Translations under genes and position numbers: made by a program
The notes under the pieces: model-generated
Databases searched by the model: none
Seen by the model: only the letters and a program-made list of their open reading frames with translations
Told to the model about the DNA's origin: nothing
From: Undaria pinnatifida
Taxonomy: Eukaryota > Sar > Phaeophyceae > Laminariales > Alariaceae
Length of the DNA: 64,000 nucleotides
Direction of reading: 5' to 3'
NCBI GenBank assembly: GCA_012845835.1
Contig: JABAKD010000011.1
Location: 13,725,214 to 13,789,213 of the forward strand
Part shown: positions 1-10,213 of the stretch, piece after piece
Numbering within the stretch: the first letter of the stretch is position 1
Layout: every line of letters starts with the position of its first letter

Positions 1-36
1 TGCAAGCATGCAAGCATGCAAGCACGCAAGCATGCA
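1..36. repeat. Short tandem repeat (GCAAGCAT)n
   Basis: About four imperfect copies of an 8 to 9 bp unit GCAAGCAT(G). It lies in the intron downstream of the last visible exon of the minus-strand HEAT-repeat gene. Confidence 0.7.
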
Positions 37-76
37 CCAAATACTTGTCGTTGCCCGTTCTTTCCCCGTGTCTCAC

Positions 77-184
77 TTCCGAGAGGGACTCCATCTCCGG
101 AGTGACGAACTGCTTACACAGGTCGTTGCCTAGAGCCTCTGCCAGGTCGTTCAATAACGCCGCAGCTGTCATCCGCAACTCCTC
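77..184 (-). CDS. PP4R1-like HEAT-repeat protein, exon 5 (last exon in window)
   Basis: This internal exon encodes 36 residues (about 158-193 of the visible protein) beginning EELRMTAAALLNDLAEALG and ending near EMESLSE. On the minus strand it is bounded by an acceptor GGCAG at 189-185 and a donor GTGAG starting at 76, and both borders are phase 0. The text follows directly on LAHDDEQ from exon 4. The combined pattern LAHDDEQ/EELRMTAAxLLNxLA is what is seen in the HEAT-repeat regulatory subunit 1 of protein phosphatase 4 and in related PP2A-type scaffolds. Such proteins are cytoplasmic or nuclear alpha-helical solenoids that bind the catalytic subunit. The gene continues beyond the left edge, so the protein is incomplete here. 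The exon call is firm; the exact phosphatase partner is inferred from family resemblance. Confidence 0.85.
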
Positions 185-344
185 CTGCCGTGCCAACATC
201 CATCGGGAAAACAACGCGAGCAGAGGAGGAACCAAAGCAAAAATCAGACGTCACATCGACAAATATATATATATACCAGTAGGGATGTTGTACTCAATAG
301 CATGCATGGTCGTAGTCTTACAAAGCATAGAACCTCGCCATAGG

Positions 345-490
345 AAATCCGATGCGAGTCGACGAGGGAAGAGAGAGCTAAAGTCTTCTCGCGATAAACA
401 TGAACGCGCGTACCGTAGTGGGGAGGGGGGAGAAAAGCCTGCTTAGTGACCCCGGATCTGAGTTAACATCTGGGGAGCGACAAGGAGAAA
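345..490 (+). repeat. SINE-like family A, 3' part only
   Basis: The segment GCGAGTCGACGAGGGAAGAG, a CGCGATAAA block, a GTACCGTAGTGGGGAGGGG block and GACCCCGGATCTGAGTTA match the body of copies at 26392-26725 and 59712-60060. The tRNA-like head is absent, so it is a truncated copy. Confidence 0.6.
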
Positions 491-754
491 GAAAACGTGC
501 CAAGATAATCGAAGGGATGGGAAAACATAAAAAATGTACCGGTAAAAGCGAGGAGCCTAACAAAGAACAGATGCTACTATTGGTGTAGCATGCCTCATCG
601 ATAGCGCTAAAAAGGCAAGCATACTGCAACCGTTGTGTCGACCTCGGCCCAAGGTATAGACAGCTTTCAGTTATCACGTTGGAACAGACCCCACATTGCG
701 CTCGCGGCGAGCATTCCACCCTCCCGGCGAAACCCCTAAAGAGGCGTATTTACA

Positions 755-1300
755 ATGTTGACGGTAATATTCAAATCCAAGACAGGCGTCCTTCGCAGCA
801 AGAGGATATTTGACAACGATCTAACATTGGCGTCCTTCCCAGCAAGATATGACGACAACAACACAACACCCGTCTCTTCGATAGCCAAGCCAAATATTCC
901 TCAGCGACGTTTTATGCAGAAAAAAACATACCAGGTACGACGATATTCCAACACCGTCGTCCACCCGATAGCTAGACATGACGACAACAAGTCAACAACC
1001 GTGTACTTGATAACCAAGGCAAACAATCCCATAGCTACGTATTATACCGAAAAAAAAGACAATTAACCCAACAGCGTCGGCCTTTTGACTGCCAGACGTG
1101 ACGATAACAATCAATCCAACACCCGTCCCGGGTCTTTGATAGCCGAAGGTGATGACCATCCTCCAACAGCGACATATTTTAGAAGCGGAACAAATCGACG
1201 GCGATACTCTAACAGCGGCATCCCTTGAAAGCCATACCACTTACACGCAACGACAGAACCCCCAAAAGTGTCGTTCTTTTTAAGGCAAATACGGCCATAA
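755..1300. repeat. Degenerate tandem repeat in intron 4 of the HEAT gene
   Basis: Three diverged units of roughly 120 to 130 bp, each containing GACGAyAACAA (850, 980, 1099) followed by a GATAGCC/GATAACC block. The first unit carries a TACCAGGTA at 929-937 that the other two lack. There is no coding signal. Confidence 0.6.
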
Positions 1301-1324
1301 TATAACAGCGTGCAGGGGGACGGC

Positions 1325-1408
1325 CAGTTAGTCAGTCAGTCAGTCAGTCAGTCAGTCAGTCAGTCAACAGGGGTCAAACCATCAGTGTCATTCAGTCAGT
1401 CAGTCAGC
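1325..1408. repeat. (CAGT)n microsatellite
   Basis: A run of about ten CAGT/GTCA units at 1326-1366, then an interruption and a shorter run at 1392-1407. It lies immediately downstream of exon 4 of the minus-strand gene. Confidence 0.9.
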
Positions 1409-1426
1409 CATTAGCATCTCTCGCAC

Positions 1427-1588
1427 CTGCTCATCATCGTGGGCCAGCTGCAAAACAATCGTTAGCACGTGGTGCCCGAGGTCTAACGGTTTCATCAGGC
1501 TCGCCACCCCGACCAGACTCTCCCCAGCAGCCTGCCTCACGTCCGGATGAGAATCTCCCAAAAGCTTCGCCAACGTTGGCAGCACCAC
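1427..1588 (-). CDS. PP4R1-like HEAT-repeat protein, exon 4
   Basis: This 54-codon internal exon (visible residues about 104-157) begins with the HEAT helix pair VVLPTLAKLLGDSHPDVRQ, continues AAGESLVGVASL and ends with VLQLAHDDEQ. The sequence VRQAAGESLV is a typical HEAT inter-helix turn plus B helix. The acceptor is TTGGCCAG immediately before 1588 and the donor is GTGCGA starting at 1426, both phase 0. The splice to exon 5 gives LAHDDEQ/EELRMTAA, which restores the family pattern and argues for the donor at 1426 rather than read-through. The donor is not a perfect consensus, so the 3' border is slightly less certain than the 5' border. Confidence 0.87.
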
Positions 1589-3040
1589 CTGGCCAAGTCA
1601 GCGTCATTACAAAGTGCGCGGCGCACTGATTCAGGCGTGCATGTAGCTTTTGTTGGTTTGTTTCACTTTTTTCCTGAGTTACTCTTCACGTCCAGAGTTG
1701 TTGAAGCATGTCTCGTGACCAAGGACTAGGAGATGGCGATGGGCTAGTGCTACAGCGTTTGAAGAGCGAATCTGCTAGGGTTAGCGTTCGCGCCAGCGTT
1801 GGTGTCTGCGATCCTGGGGGGGGGGGTGAGGGGCTCTACGTCAGCCCGGGGACACATCGAGGAGAGTGGGAATGTTTATAAGCCTCGAGGGTAGGGAGGG
1901 ATCCCCGCTTAACTTAACACACGTGCTATGAATACCAGTAGGGGGATGAAGGTATCACGTCCCTTCTCATTGGTCGAGCGTCAAGGGCTGCGGGCCCCTA
2001 TTCCAGGTTCCTAGAGCGTCGGCCGCCCGGCCACCGGAGAGCGATCGCCGGGCCGGTTCACAAAGGCCGAGGCCAAGACCAAGGGCAAGACCAAGGCCTA
2101 GGCAGTCCATGCCATGCCATGCCATACCATGCCATGCTACAAGAAAAATCTCCTCGCATCCACAACGATATTAAACGGATATTATTGTTGGACGAGGCTC
2201 GGGTAACGGCCGCCGCGTCCAGAAGGGTGGGCAACAGGCCGACATTGATCATCTCGCCGCATACCAACCATCGCAATCCCGACCCCAACTATCGCGATCT
2301 CGAAAATGACACGCCTCTTCGACTACGGGTCGGTGATACAGGCCAGACCAGGCCAACAACGTGTTGCAGAGTCACCGCCAAGAGCCGCTTAGCACCTCGG
2401 TCTACAGCCAACACCGGGCCTGCAGGAAATAAGCGTGCGCATTGACAACCACGGCGCCAGCCGGAGCGAATTGCCTTGTAAGTAATCTTGGCTGAAGCGC
2501 GGAACGAACCTAGGGCAACACAGTGTCGGGGTGTGTGTAATGCAAGAACAACTCAACGTGACACTCATTTGGGTTTGGTGCCGTGTTGGAAGGCGGTTTA
2601 CTTTGGCATGAAACCTTCAATGCAGGCAGCTTGGGGCGCCTGTACCGCAAGATATTTGTTCGCATTGTTTCTACTCCAGCCGAACCCCTGCCAAGCGCCA
2701 GCTTCTGCATGGTCTACTGCTGCAGCGCCGTCGAAACAGCACCCAGGTTTTGGTGGTGAAAAAATTGCACACTTCGAACAGAGCATATAGATCGTATAGA
2801 TCGTATAGATCATATAGATCATATGGATCATACATATCCTGTATCTGCCGTTTTGAGCTGTTCTGCAGGGTCTGTACATGAAAGAGTACACGTCCAACCC
2901 TGGAAACATTTGTCAGATCATGCAGATCGTACGCCCCCCACCCGGCAACATGAGCTAGACCATGCAGATCCTCCCAGAAACATCTAGAAGATCAGTAAGC
3001 GGGCATCGGTGATCTGCCCGACGTGCGAAAGGTTGCGTAC
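1589..3040 (-). other. Intron 3 of the HEAT-repeat gene
   Basis: The 1,452 bp between exons 3 and 4. Visible contents are a G9 run near 1816, a short CCATGC/CCATAC tandem at 2108-2136, and a TAGATCGTA/TAGATCATA tandem at 2784-2835 related to other GATC-rich tracts in the window. Exons 3 and 4 join cleanly in frame, so no further exon is required here. Confidence 0.75.
2784..2835. repeat. TAGATCGTA tandem repeat
   Basis: About five 9 bp units (TAGATCGTA, then TAGATCATA and TGGATCATA variants). They are related to the GATC-rich tracts at 5560-5770 and 41200-41530. Confidence 0.8.
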
Positions 3041-3145
3041 CTCGATGATGAGCCTGTAGCCGGCCTCCTTTCCCGCAGACCTACAAAACCGAGCGATGTC
3101 ATCCAGCTGCTCCCCCAGGTGCTGCCGCACAACGTACTCAAGGTC
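3041..3145 (-). CDS. PP4R1-like HEAT-repeat protein, exon 3
   Basis: This 35-codon internal exon (visible residues about 69-103) begins DLEYVVRQHLGEQLDDIARF and ends GYRLIIE. VVRQHLGEQL is a HEAT B helix and GYRLIIE runs into the next A helix, VVLPTLAKLL, in exon 4. The acceptor is CGCGACAG before 3145 and the donor GTACGC starts at 3040, both phase 0. The first 23 bp of the exon and its acceptor border are duplicated at 3319-3341 in the upstream intron. Confidence 0.87.
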
Positions 3146-3169
3146 CTGTCGCGGGAGGGGCGGGCGGAG

Positions 3170-3470
3170 GCAGACGCCGGGCCAAAACATAAGCGTCAGA
3201 TCCCCGTTTACATTATCAGCATGTGCCGCTCTAGCAGGGGGGGCGGGGGGGGGACGCAGACCCTGAGCAAACCCATAAGCGTCAGATACTCTTTACACTA
3301 TGCCCAGCACGAACCGTGCACAACGTACTCAAGGCCCTGTCAAGGCCCTGTCAGGATGGGGAGGGGGGGGGCGGCGGGGGGGGAGCGGGGGGGGGGGGGG
3401 CGAGGACAGCCCAATATGCGTCAGATCATCGTTATGACCTCATCAGCACGTGCCGCATTATTGAAGGCTT
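3170..3470. repeat. Tandem block containing an exon 3 start fragment and poly-G tracts
   Basis: Three diverged copies of a segment with ATAAGCGTCAGATC or ATGCGTCAGATC followed by a CAGCAyGTGCCGC-type block (3187, 3271, 3417) are separated by G-rich runs at 3236-3253 and 3359-3401. Between the second and third copies, 3319-3341 matches 3128-3150, the start of exon 3, at 22 of 23 bases. This looks like local tandem duplication that caught the exon edge. Confidence 0.65.
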
Positions 3471-3756
3471 TTCGTTCTCGCTTGCTTCCCACCGACCACG
3501 ATTTCGAGCGCATCCGAGGAGTTGCTTGTGTTCAGGCGGGTTGCCCTCAGTAGCCAGCTCCGACCACCGCAAGTATCGATCGGGATAATGCTTGTCCTGT
3601 GATACGCTACGAACAGATGCGATGGCAGCAGCCGTTACTCAAGTAGCTGTGACACACAATCGCAACAACACACCTTCTTGGCCCTCGGATATACTAGATA
3701 GAACGAAAGAAAGCCGCCGGCTTACTGAATATCCCTCATGAGGGCATACACACCGC

Positions 3757-3850
3757 GTAGAGTGCGCGATCGGAGTAGCACGCACAGTTTGTAAATACGA
3801 GTTTCGACGAAAATGTTCGATCTCACAGCTGAAGTGTACCAGGTATTACG
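3757..3850 (+). repeat. Hairpin repeat family copy with a TACCAGGTA insertion
   Basis: It contains GCGCGATCGGAGTAGCACGC, then GAGTTTCGACGAAA and TCGATCTCACAGCTGAAGTG. This is the same order as about sixteen other copies in the window. In other copies GGAGTGTA runs straight into a T-rich tail. Here the TA is expanded to TACCAGGTA at 3837-3845. Confidence 0.75.
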
Positions 3851-4019
3851 TTTTTAATAATAAAAACATGACTACAGTAATCTAGCGGCACGACGCTAAT
3901 CCTACGCTGGGAAGGGGTGCGAGAGTAGCAGTCATCCTACAAGTAGAGGTAGCGTACGATCACAATTGCAGCAGCAAACCGAGCAAGCACGGAGCGCCAA
4001 CCTACCGCAACTCCAAAGC

Positions 4020-4215
4020 TCATTGCAAGTTCACCGAAAGCTCATCGAAAGCTCATAGCGAGGTGACCGCAAGCTCATGGCAAGCTCATCGCAAGGTGAC
4101 CGAAAGCTCATGGCAAGCCCACGGCAAGCTCATCCCAAGCTCATCACGAGATCATCGCGAGCCTATCGCAAGCCCGTCGCAAGCCCACCGCTACGTCATC
4201 GCGAGGTCATCGTTG
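4020..4215. repeat. Degenerate AAGCTCATCGCA minisatellite
   Basis: About fifteen imperfect copies of a 12 to 13 bp unit (CGCAAGCTCAT and variants with GGTGAC or GGTCAT). Open reading frames across it read as repetitive SSSQAHRKV-type text and are not believed to be genes. Confidence 0.8.
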
Positions 4216-4633
4216 GTTATCGCAAGACGACCGCAAGAAAGCGGAAAAATAGAGATAGCAGGAGAAGACGGGGCAGTGCTCTACGCAGTCGCACGGCATC
4301 AAACGACCGGCCGTGTATTCAATCTTCTTCTGCTTACTTGACACCCAGCTAAGCTAAATAGCTCACTGTTGTCAATTCCATATTCCAAAATGATGTCTCC
4401 ATCGGCTTCCTGATCCACTCGACTACCAGAAATTATCTCAATTTTGCCCGTTCATTCTCAGAATGAAGCTTCAATCGCGATATCGCACCATGCAATCGCG
4501 ATATCGCGCCATGCAATCGAGAACGGCACGATACGACCCGCCGTCTAATCTGCACTTGACATGGAACCTCAATCGCATGTTACAGCCCAATTTGTCGATT
4601 TGTCAACGTTCTGTTGGGCGACCAAAATCTCAC

Positions 4634-4692
4634 CTCGGCTAGCGGACCAATCAGAGGTACCACGGACTTGACCCATTGCTCAAAGCCAAAAG
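4634..4692 (-). pseudogene. Shadow copy of HEAT-gene exon 2 (copy 1)
   Basis: On the minus strand it reads GFEQWVKSVVPLIGPLAE without a stop, differing from the real exon 2 text (GFEQSVKSVVPLIGPLAE) by one residue. It keeps a good donor (GTGAGA from 4633). The only nearby acceptor (TTGACAG ending at 4693) gives a 59 nt exon, which would break the phase-0 joining of this gene. It could be a relic or a rarely used alternative exon. Confidence 0.75.
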
Positions 4693-4854
4693 CTGTCAAG
4701 GTATAAATCAGCCCAAGTTGTCAACCACGATACTCAAAATGACGCCTCCATAATCAATGCGCCAGTCTCAATACTCAAAATGACGCCTCAATTCGCTTCC
4801 TTATTCCATCCATCATACGTGATCCAATTCTCAATCTCGGTTGTTGTCTGTGCG

Positions 4855-4917
4855 AGCAGAACTATCAGGCACCACCGAATTCACGGGTTGCTCAAAACCA
4901 CCAGCCGTCATGTTTCA
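4855..4917 (-). pseudogene. Shadow copy of HEAT-gene exon 2 (copy 2, decayed)
   Basis: On the minus strand it reads MTAGGFEQPVNSVVPDSSA. This is recognisably exon 2 up to SVVP and then diverges. The donor is lost. It is the most degraded of the three tandem units. Confidence 0.65.
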
Positions 4918-5094
4918 ATACTTAAAATAGTGCCTCAATCGGCTTCCTCCTCCCATCCACATCCAACTCCTATAAAGTGCCCCATTTGCCATTTGTCAAT
5001 TTTCGTATCTGGAACTCAAAATGAAGCCTCAACCCGCTTCCATATCCTATCCAATCGTAATCAAAGTGGTCAATCTGACAGTCTCCTTTCTTAC

Positions 5095-5175
5095 CTCGGC
5101 GAGCGGACCAATCAGAGGCACCACCGACTTCACCGATTGCTCAAAGCCAACAGCCGCCATGGTGTCCGCCAGCAT
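5095..5175 (-). CDS. PP4R1-like HEAT-repeat protein, exon 2
   Basis: This 27-codon internal exon (visible residues about 42-68) starts MLADTMAAVGFEQSVKSVVP and ends LIGPLAE. The acceptor CGATGCAG lies just before 5175 and the donor GTAAGA starts at 5094, both phase 0. Joined to its neighbours it gives LVHVK/MLADTMAAVGFE and PLIGPLAE/DLEYVVRQHL. This is the expected HEAT pattern of a conserved hydrophobic A helix followed by the VRQ turn. It was found by its fit to the flanking exons rather than by length. Two decayed tandem copies lie downstream. Confidence 0.85.
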
Positions 5176-5559
5176 CTGCATCGACAGTAGGAGACACACA
5201 CAAGAGATTCATAATAAGACACGTAGTACTGGTACACCAATATATACCTGCGGTAGACACGGGAATTGCACCACGCTGTGTAATAAACCGCAAAGATAAC
5301 GGTCGGAACGAAGAGCGTGACAGATCCTCACCCTATACGAAAGGAAAGATGAACTACATACATCAAAACCAGACACGGGACCTTCAATTCCAACGGGGTT
5401 AGGCGGCAAAAATTGAACAGGCCACGCCATAGCGGTCGATAGAACGCCCCGGCAGCACGCCATGGTGGGATGGGTGCGAGGTTCGGGATATCGCGCATGA
5501 GCTGGCCTCAAAAGACAATCCATGGAGGCGTGACACGCGCAATATGTTCAGTGGGGTCA

Positions 5560-5770
5560 TAGCAATATTCCACACATTGCGCAGATCACGATCTGCATCA
5601 TCTAGATCCTACATTTTCCGCAATGAGATGGTATACAAGAGCCGTGCCATACAGACCCCACCCGGCACCAAAACATGTGCGCAAGAGCCGTGTCGTGCAG
5701 ATCGCACACGGCACACATGATCTAGATCGTGCAGATCGTATAGAGCAGGGATATGCGTGTCCCCATAGAT
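5560..5770. repeat. GATC-rich dispersed repeat
   Basis: Repeated GCAGATC, TCTAGATC and CGTGCAGATCGTATAGA motifs alternate with CACCCGGCA/GCACACGGCAC blocks. Related tracts are at 2784-2990, 41200-41530 and 53085-53190. Confidence 0.6.
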
Positions 5771-6453
5771 GTAGATCATCTAACCTGTCCGAGGTGTGAA
5801 TACAGCCCGAACAGGGGAAGCATGCTACGGTGGAGGGGTGCAGCATGTGTGTGTTCCGAGGCTCTTAACCCGATGAGGATGAGGAGCTCTATACCTCTAT
5901 GTACCTCATATACCAGGTATATTTTTCAGGAGAAAAACTGAAAGTGCAACCCGATGAAAACAGGCAAGGTACACAAAAAAAAAAATGGCAAAACGAAAAA
6001 GAGGAGTCCCAAAAAATTGGGTTAAGAAACCCCGTCGGTCAGAAAATACGTCAGGCAAAAAGAGGTACATTACATGAACCTCTATCGTAGCACGCGTCCC
6101 GCTCTATTATGCCAGGAACATATTAAAGAGTATGTGTATTTAACCCTTTGGGATCGAGAGGGTGATGAGTGGGTGACGGTTACAGAACCGACCACACGAC
6201 ACGATTACAGCCCGGGCTCCTGGGGTAGAGCATGTACTTGAAAAACAAGGTAGAGAAATATAGCACATGTCACGACACATGCGCAGTATAATGGTCCTTG
6301 GGTCCTGTTGAACGCTCCTTTCTAGATCGTTGATACTGCCAATCTGCGTCGCTGTAGCTGGGTCCCACGAATGGTCAATAGAGCTGACTAGAGTAGTATG
6401 ACTACAGTAGTATGACGACAGTAGTATGACTACAGCAGTAGTAGTATGGTAGT

Positions 6454-6670
6454 ATGATAGGGCTCTTCCAGAAAGGCGGTGGTGTTCCAGGGCAACATGA
6501 CCGCCTTGTTGCGTATTGCTTATTGGGGGAAGCCGCCTTATTCACTCTAGGTTATGAGTACTGCTGTAGTTGCTGTAATGCAATCCCTTCCCCAGACGCG
6601 CCAAGCGATCTTGACCACCTTGTATCGGGATACCGCCTTACTCAGACCGCAGTATTGCCCCCCCCCCTAC
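6454..6670 (+). repeat. CCGCCTT-family element
   Basis: It contains GACCGCCTTGTTG, GGGGGAAGCCGCCTTATTC, GCGCCAAGCGATCTTGACC and TTGTATCGGGATACCGCCTT in that order. The order is shared with copies at 17480-17640, 41590-41720, 45285-45450 and 57120-57340, and with reverse-strand copies at 36690-36750 and 46740-46990. Confidence 0.7.
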
Positions 6671-7514
6671 TGTGCACGCGCGGGCGGCAGCTCTTGTCTC
6701 CTAGGCAGAGACGAGGCCGACCTCATACACACGCCCATAACACACGCGGTATTAGAGGACTGAATCATGTAAGCTTGTCTGCAACTGAGATTTCAACAGA
6801 TCTGCCACACTCCCTGAATATCCTAGAGCACAAAACACGCCTCTTCTGCGCTGCTCTGATTCCATACTTGGACCATTAATTGTGAAAATGAGGTAACACA
6901 ACCGATCAAAAGCGTTAGATGGTCGCCGGTAGGTGCAGAGGAGTAGCATAACATGCGGCGGGTTTAATTGATAGGGCAGGGCAGGCTTGCAGCTTCATTG
7001 GCAGTACTACGGCAGTGCCAAGTACCGGGTACGGTATCGAATACTGCTGTGTGTAGGCATATCAATACCGGTATACATAGCGGCAGTGACTTAACGCTTA
7101 GTGGAAGAACATACCCGCCACGGTACGAGTACGGTAAAGATAGTAGTAGCAGGAGCGGCGACGACGTTGGCAGGATGCGAGGGTCGTACAAGACTCTTGC
7201 AAACGTCAAGAGGTGGAGAAGAACAAGGAAAAGGCAAAAACGCCGTGCAAGCGAAGACTCGTCGCATAAAGAAACGCCAAGATTCGCTTCATCGCCCATC
7301 ACTCATCACTTATCATTCATCACGGCCGGGGTGGATTGGGCTGGGATACTTATTTCTTCGTGTTTGTGCACGCCGGGCCACTTTCCGTGCCCGTGCGTAT
7401 ATACACGTAATTACTGCTACTGCTGTACCATATCATACCACACCACACCATACGATACCATACCATACGCCATATCGGGCATGATGATGCTGCTGTTCCG
7501 GGTTTCAAAGAAAC

Positions 7515-7603
7515 TTAACCTCTTTGCTACTGGAAACCCGTTTTGGGGACAACATTACTTGGATTTAGTATAGGGAGGGGTTTGGGGGCTCCAAAGGGGT
7601 TAA
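7515..7603 (+). mobile_element. piggyBac-like MITE, 89 bp
   Basis: It begins TTAACCTCTTTG and ends CCAAAGGGGTTAA, near-perfect inverted termini bounded by TTAA. The core has CTGGAAACCCGTTTTGGGG and ATTACTTGGATTTAGTATAG. TTAA flanks plus a CCC-starting terminus are the piggyBac signature. It is non-coding and non-autonomous. Confidence 0.8.
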
Positions 7604-10090
7604 GGATGCACGCAAAATCTAATTTTGCTACCTGGTACTCGTACAGAGTGTGTAAACGGTAAAGGAAGACTAAAGCTGCGGCTACGAGTACACGAGTACG
7701 CATACAAGATGAGCACAAAACAAAATCGCTCGTGAAAAGCGGTGGTGCGATTACCACGTATGCATCAGGGGTGTGCACTGACTATTGCCGGCGTATCACA
7801 GAATAGGTTCGTTGTTGCAGCGTGCAAGAACGAACGGGCAGTTTAATTGCTGACATGCCCTTTGCGCTTCGAATTGCCTCGAGTCTGCTCCATGCATGCC
7901 GGTACGGCGTACTTCATTCATATAAGTGGCAAAGTATTATACAAGATGAGACCTATATGTCTTATGAAAAAGATGCACTTCAGGGTTTTGTGGCTTGCTG
8001 TTCTCCGGCGGCCGAGCTTTTCTTCTCACGCTCTCGGCTGCGGGGCAAGCAAACCGCCCATCGGTCCATTACGATTCATGTCTTCATTCCCGCCGAGCTC
8101 TGTGGCGGTGTTCCGCCTCGCTGCTCAAGCCGAGCAGGTGCATGGGAAACCCCCACATATATTTTTAAATCGCTCTCTCGATTTTTGTATTCGCCCCGCT
8201 TTCCCGCCAGCCGTACAACATCATCAGTCCAATTGTTTTACCCATTATGCTGCCTGCGATGACGCAGCAGCAGCGGCGGCAGCAGCACTTCTTGTGGCAG
8301 CCACAGACGGTGCTTCTGTGTGTATGGGTCTGTGCTACTGTATATGAATGGGTGGGGTGCGTGTTGTCATAATCGAACAAAGCGATCAAGAAGATCGGTG
8401 TTCATTTTTGCAAAAGCAGCCGCTCAGCCAAGCAGCCACAAAAGCAGTATACATCCGTACAGCCGCAGTACAGCAGCAGCCGTACAACGGCAGTCGCGCT
8501 GCAAGCTCTCGCCGTTGTCAGCAGTCACGGTATATGTGCGTGTGGCAGACGCACTGCAGCAGGAAATCGAACCACGACAACATTAACATGTCCAACGCAA
8601 CAGTCGAATACACGTCGTCGGATCTCATACCAGGTATACGAAGCATTCAGCAGTAGCAAAATCAGTACTGTAGCTAAAGCCTGTACATATCGTTTGAACG
8701 CCCGACTTTCCCCTTTTCGACTTGCGAAGCTCCCGGGATATCAAGTCAACCCCATCCCGAAGGGGACCTTGTGTATATGTCATAAACGCTGCCACATTAG
8801 ACTAAGCGGTACCGCCCGTGCTATGTGTGCAGCGACGTGTATGAAACGGAACGGTGAGGGTGTTATTTTCAACTTGGTTATATTTATATTGTTTCTGCCG
8901 CTGCTGTGGTTGGCATTGTGCGGTGTGCTATCGTCGTTATCTTTCAACTTCTAGGACGCACCGTCCTGGACTTTGCAACCCCGTTTGTCGGCGCGCGTAT
9001 GACAGGGGGGTAGGGGGGGATTTCATCGGACATACTGTGAAGCACGAGACTATCTATCATACCGGCCGTGCTATTTCTCGCGAAACATGAATCCGTCGGA
9101 TACAATAAATTAATGGTAAAACAGCAGTTGCTGTTGAAGCTAGCTATACTATGGCGGTATGCCAGGTTTTCTTCGAAGCCATCCTGGCGCGACATTTTAC
9201 AGGCTTCCTTACGATTGACGCACCGCTAGAAAGTCTACGTACGTACGTACTGATAGTCGTATACTGTATGCATGCCACTTTGTCAAGGCGACGACCAGCT
9301 TATTCTCGCCTCGTATAATAGTGCTTTTTAGGGCAGGTGCCATGCCATATAGGTGCGTCATCGTTATAGCCATAAATAACCCCTCGTAAGAGTACGAACA
9401 GAGTTTCAGGTACAGAACTCTGGACGCGTAACGAAAAGCTGTTGTGGTACGAATCATCATATGTGTCATATCATACCTTACCGTCCATACCGTCCGTGCA
9501 GCAGTTGTAGCGAACTCATTTCGCCAAAGGCATACCGGTACACCACCCTGGCTGTATATGTAAAGACCGGTTTCATTAATTTAATCCCATTCATTAATAC
9601 GAAACCGGTCCTTATATTTCCCAATAGAGTCCACAGCACATGGTGGGTTCTTTTTCTTTTTCCCATCAATATCGGACTTCTTCGAACAGGTTGGCCTTAA
9701 ACTACAGCAGTAAGTTCCGTCGATCATCGATCTCCCTGCTGATACGAACTTCTCTCGATGTGTCTTTCCACGTCCTATCTAAGCCACCCATGGTTCACAC
9801 TACGCGTACTAGTTGAAAGCGTGTTTGAGCCGTACATGTAACAGCGATAAGTGATTGAGAGTTGCCCAAAGACAGAGCTGCAGCCGGCACCAAGCAGAAA
9901 CGAGCCCCCCTGCCTCTGGGGGGGGTATACATGGAGTGACTTGAGTTCAACAATTTCTTCTGAACACCCCCAGTCAATTGCTACTTACACGAATAGAGTT
10001 ATCTCCCTCTCGAGAGGGGGATGCACGTTCGGCAGGCCTCTAAAGCCACCGACGGATATGGGGACGCGTGTGTTTCCGTAGCATCCCTAC

Positions 10091-10213
10091 CTTGACGTGC
10101 ACGAGGCGTTGCAGGGCGATGGAGCTGCTGCTGTACCGCACGACCCTTTGCAGCTGGGTAAGGTCATCGTCGATAGACAAGTCCTCGAACGTTGGTCCGC
10201 CTTGCAAGTCCAT
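10091..10213 (-). CDS. PP4R1-like HEAT-repeat protein, exon 1 (start)
   Basis: This first coding exon has 41 codons, beginning MDLQGGPTFEDLSIDDDLTQ and ending ALQRLVHVK. The ATG at 10213-10211 sits in a favourable context (G at -3, G at +4). The acidic EDLSIDDDLTQLQRVVRYSS segment resembles the N-terminal edge of PP4R1-type proteins, which precedes the first HEAT helix. The donor GTAGGG starts at 10090, phase 0. Visible exons total 193 codons. The protein is predicted to be an all-helical scaffold for a PP4/PP2A-type phosphatase; that role rests on family resemblance. The start lies about 880 bp from the divergent zinc-cluster gene. Confidence 0.82.

Larger units (their letters stand above)
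4370..5190. repeat. Tandem triplication of HEAT-gene exon 2 with its flanks
   Basis: Three units of about 230 bp, each with an AATACTCAAAATGACGCCTC-type block followed by a CGAGCGGACCAATCAGAGGC-type block. The unit at 5095-5175 holds the real exon 2. The other two hold decayed copies at 4634-4692 and about 4855-4917. Confidence 0.8.
5176..10090 (-). other. Intron 1 of the HEAT-repeat gene
   Basis: The 4,915 bp between exons 1 and 2. Contents are a GATC-rich tract (5560-5770), a TACCAGGTA (5911), a GTAGTATGACTAC minisatellite (6380-6450), a CCGCCTT-family element (6454-6670), an ATACCACACC-type tract (7425-7475), a TTAA-flanked MITE (7515-7603), and further TACCAGGTA sites (7629 reverse, 8628). 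The longest open frame (plus strand, 6968-7573) looks spurious. I see no additional exon. Confidence 0.7.

Noticed and set aside
1427-1428. Read-through of HEAT exon 4 to VREMLMAD and a stop
   Set aside because: Joining at the donor GTGCGA to exon 5 restores the family pattern LAHDDEQ/EELRMTAA, whereas read-through ends in the CAGT microsatellite.
6968-7573. 201-codon plus-strand open frame
   Set aside because: Low-complexity text (for example from ATACCACACC tracts), ends inside a MITE, and lies in the intron of the opposite-strand gene. No homology recognised.
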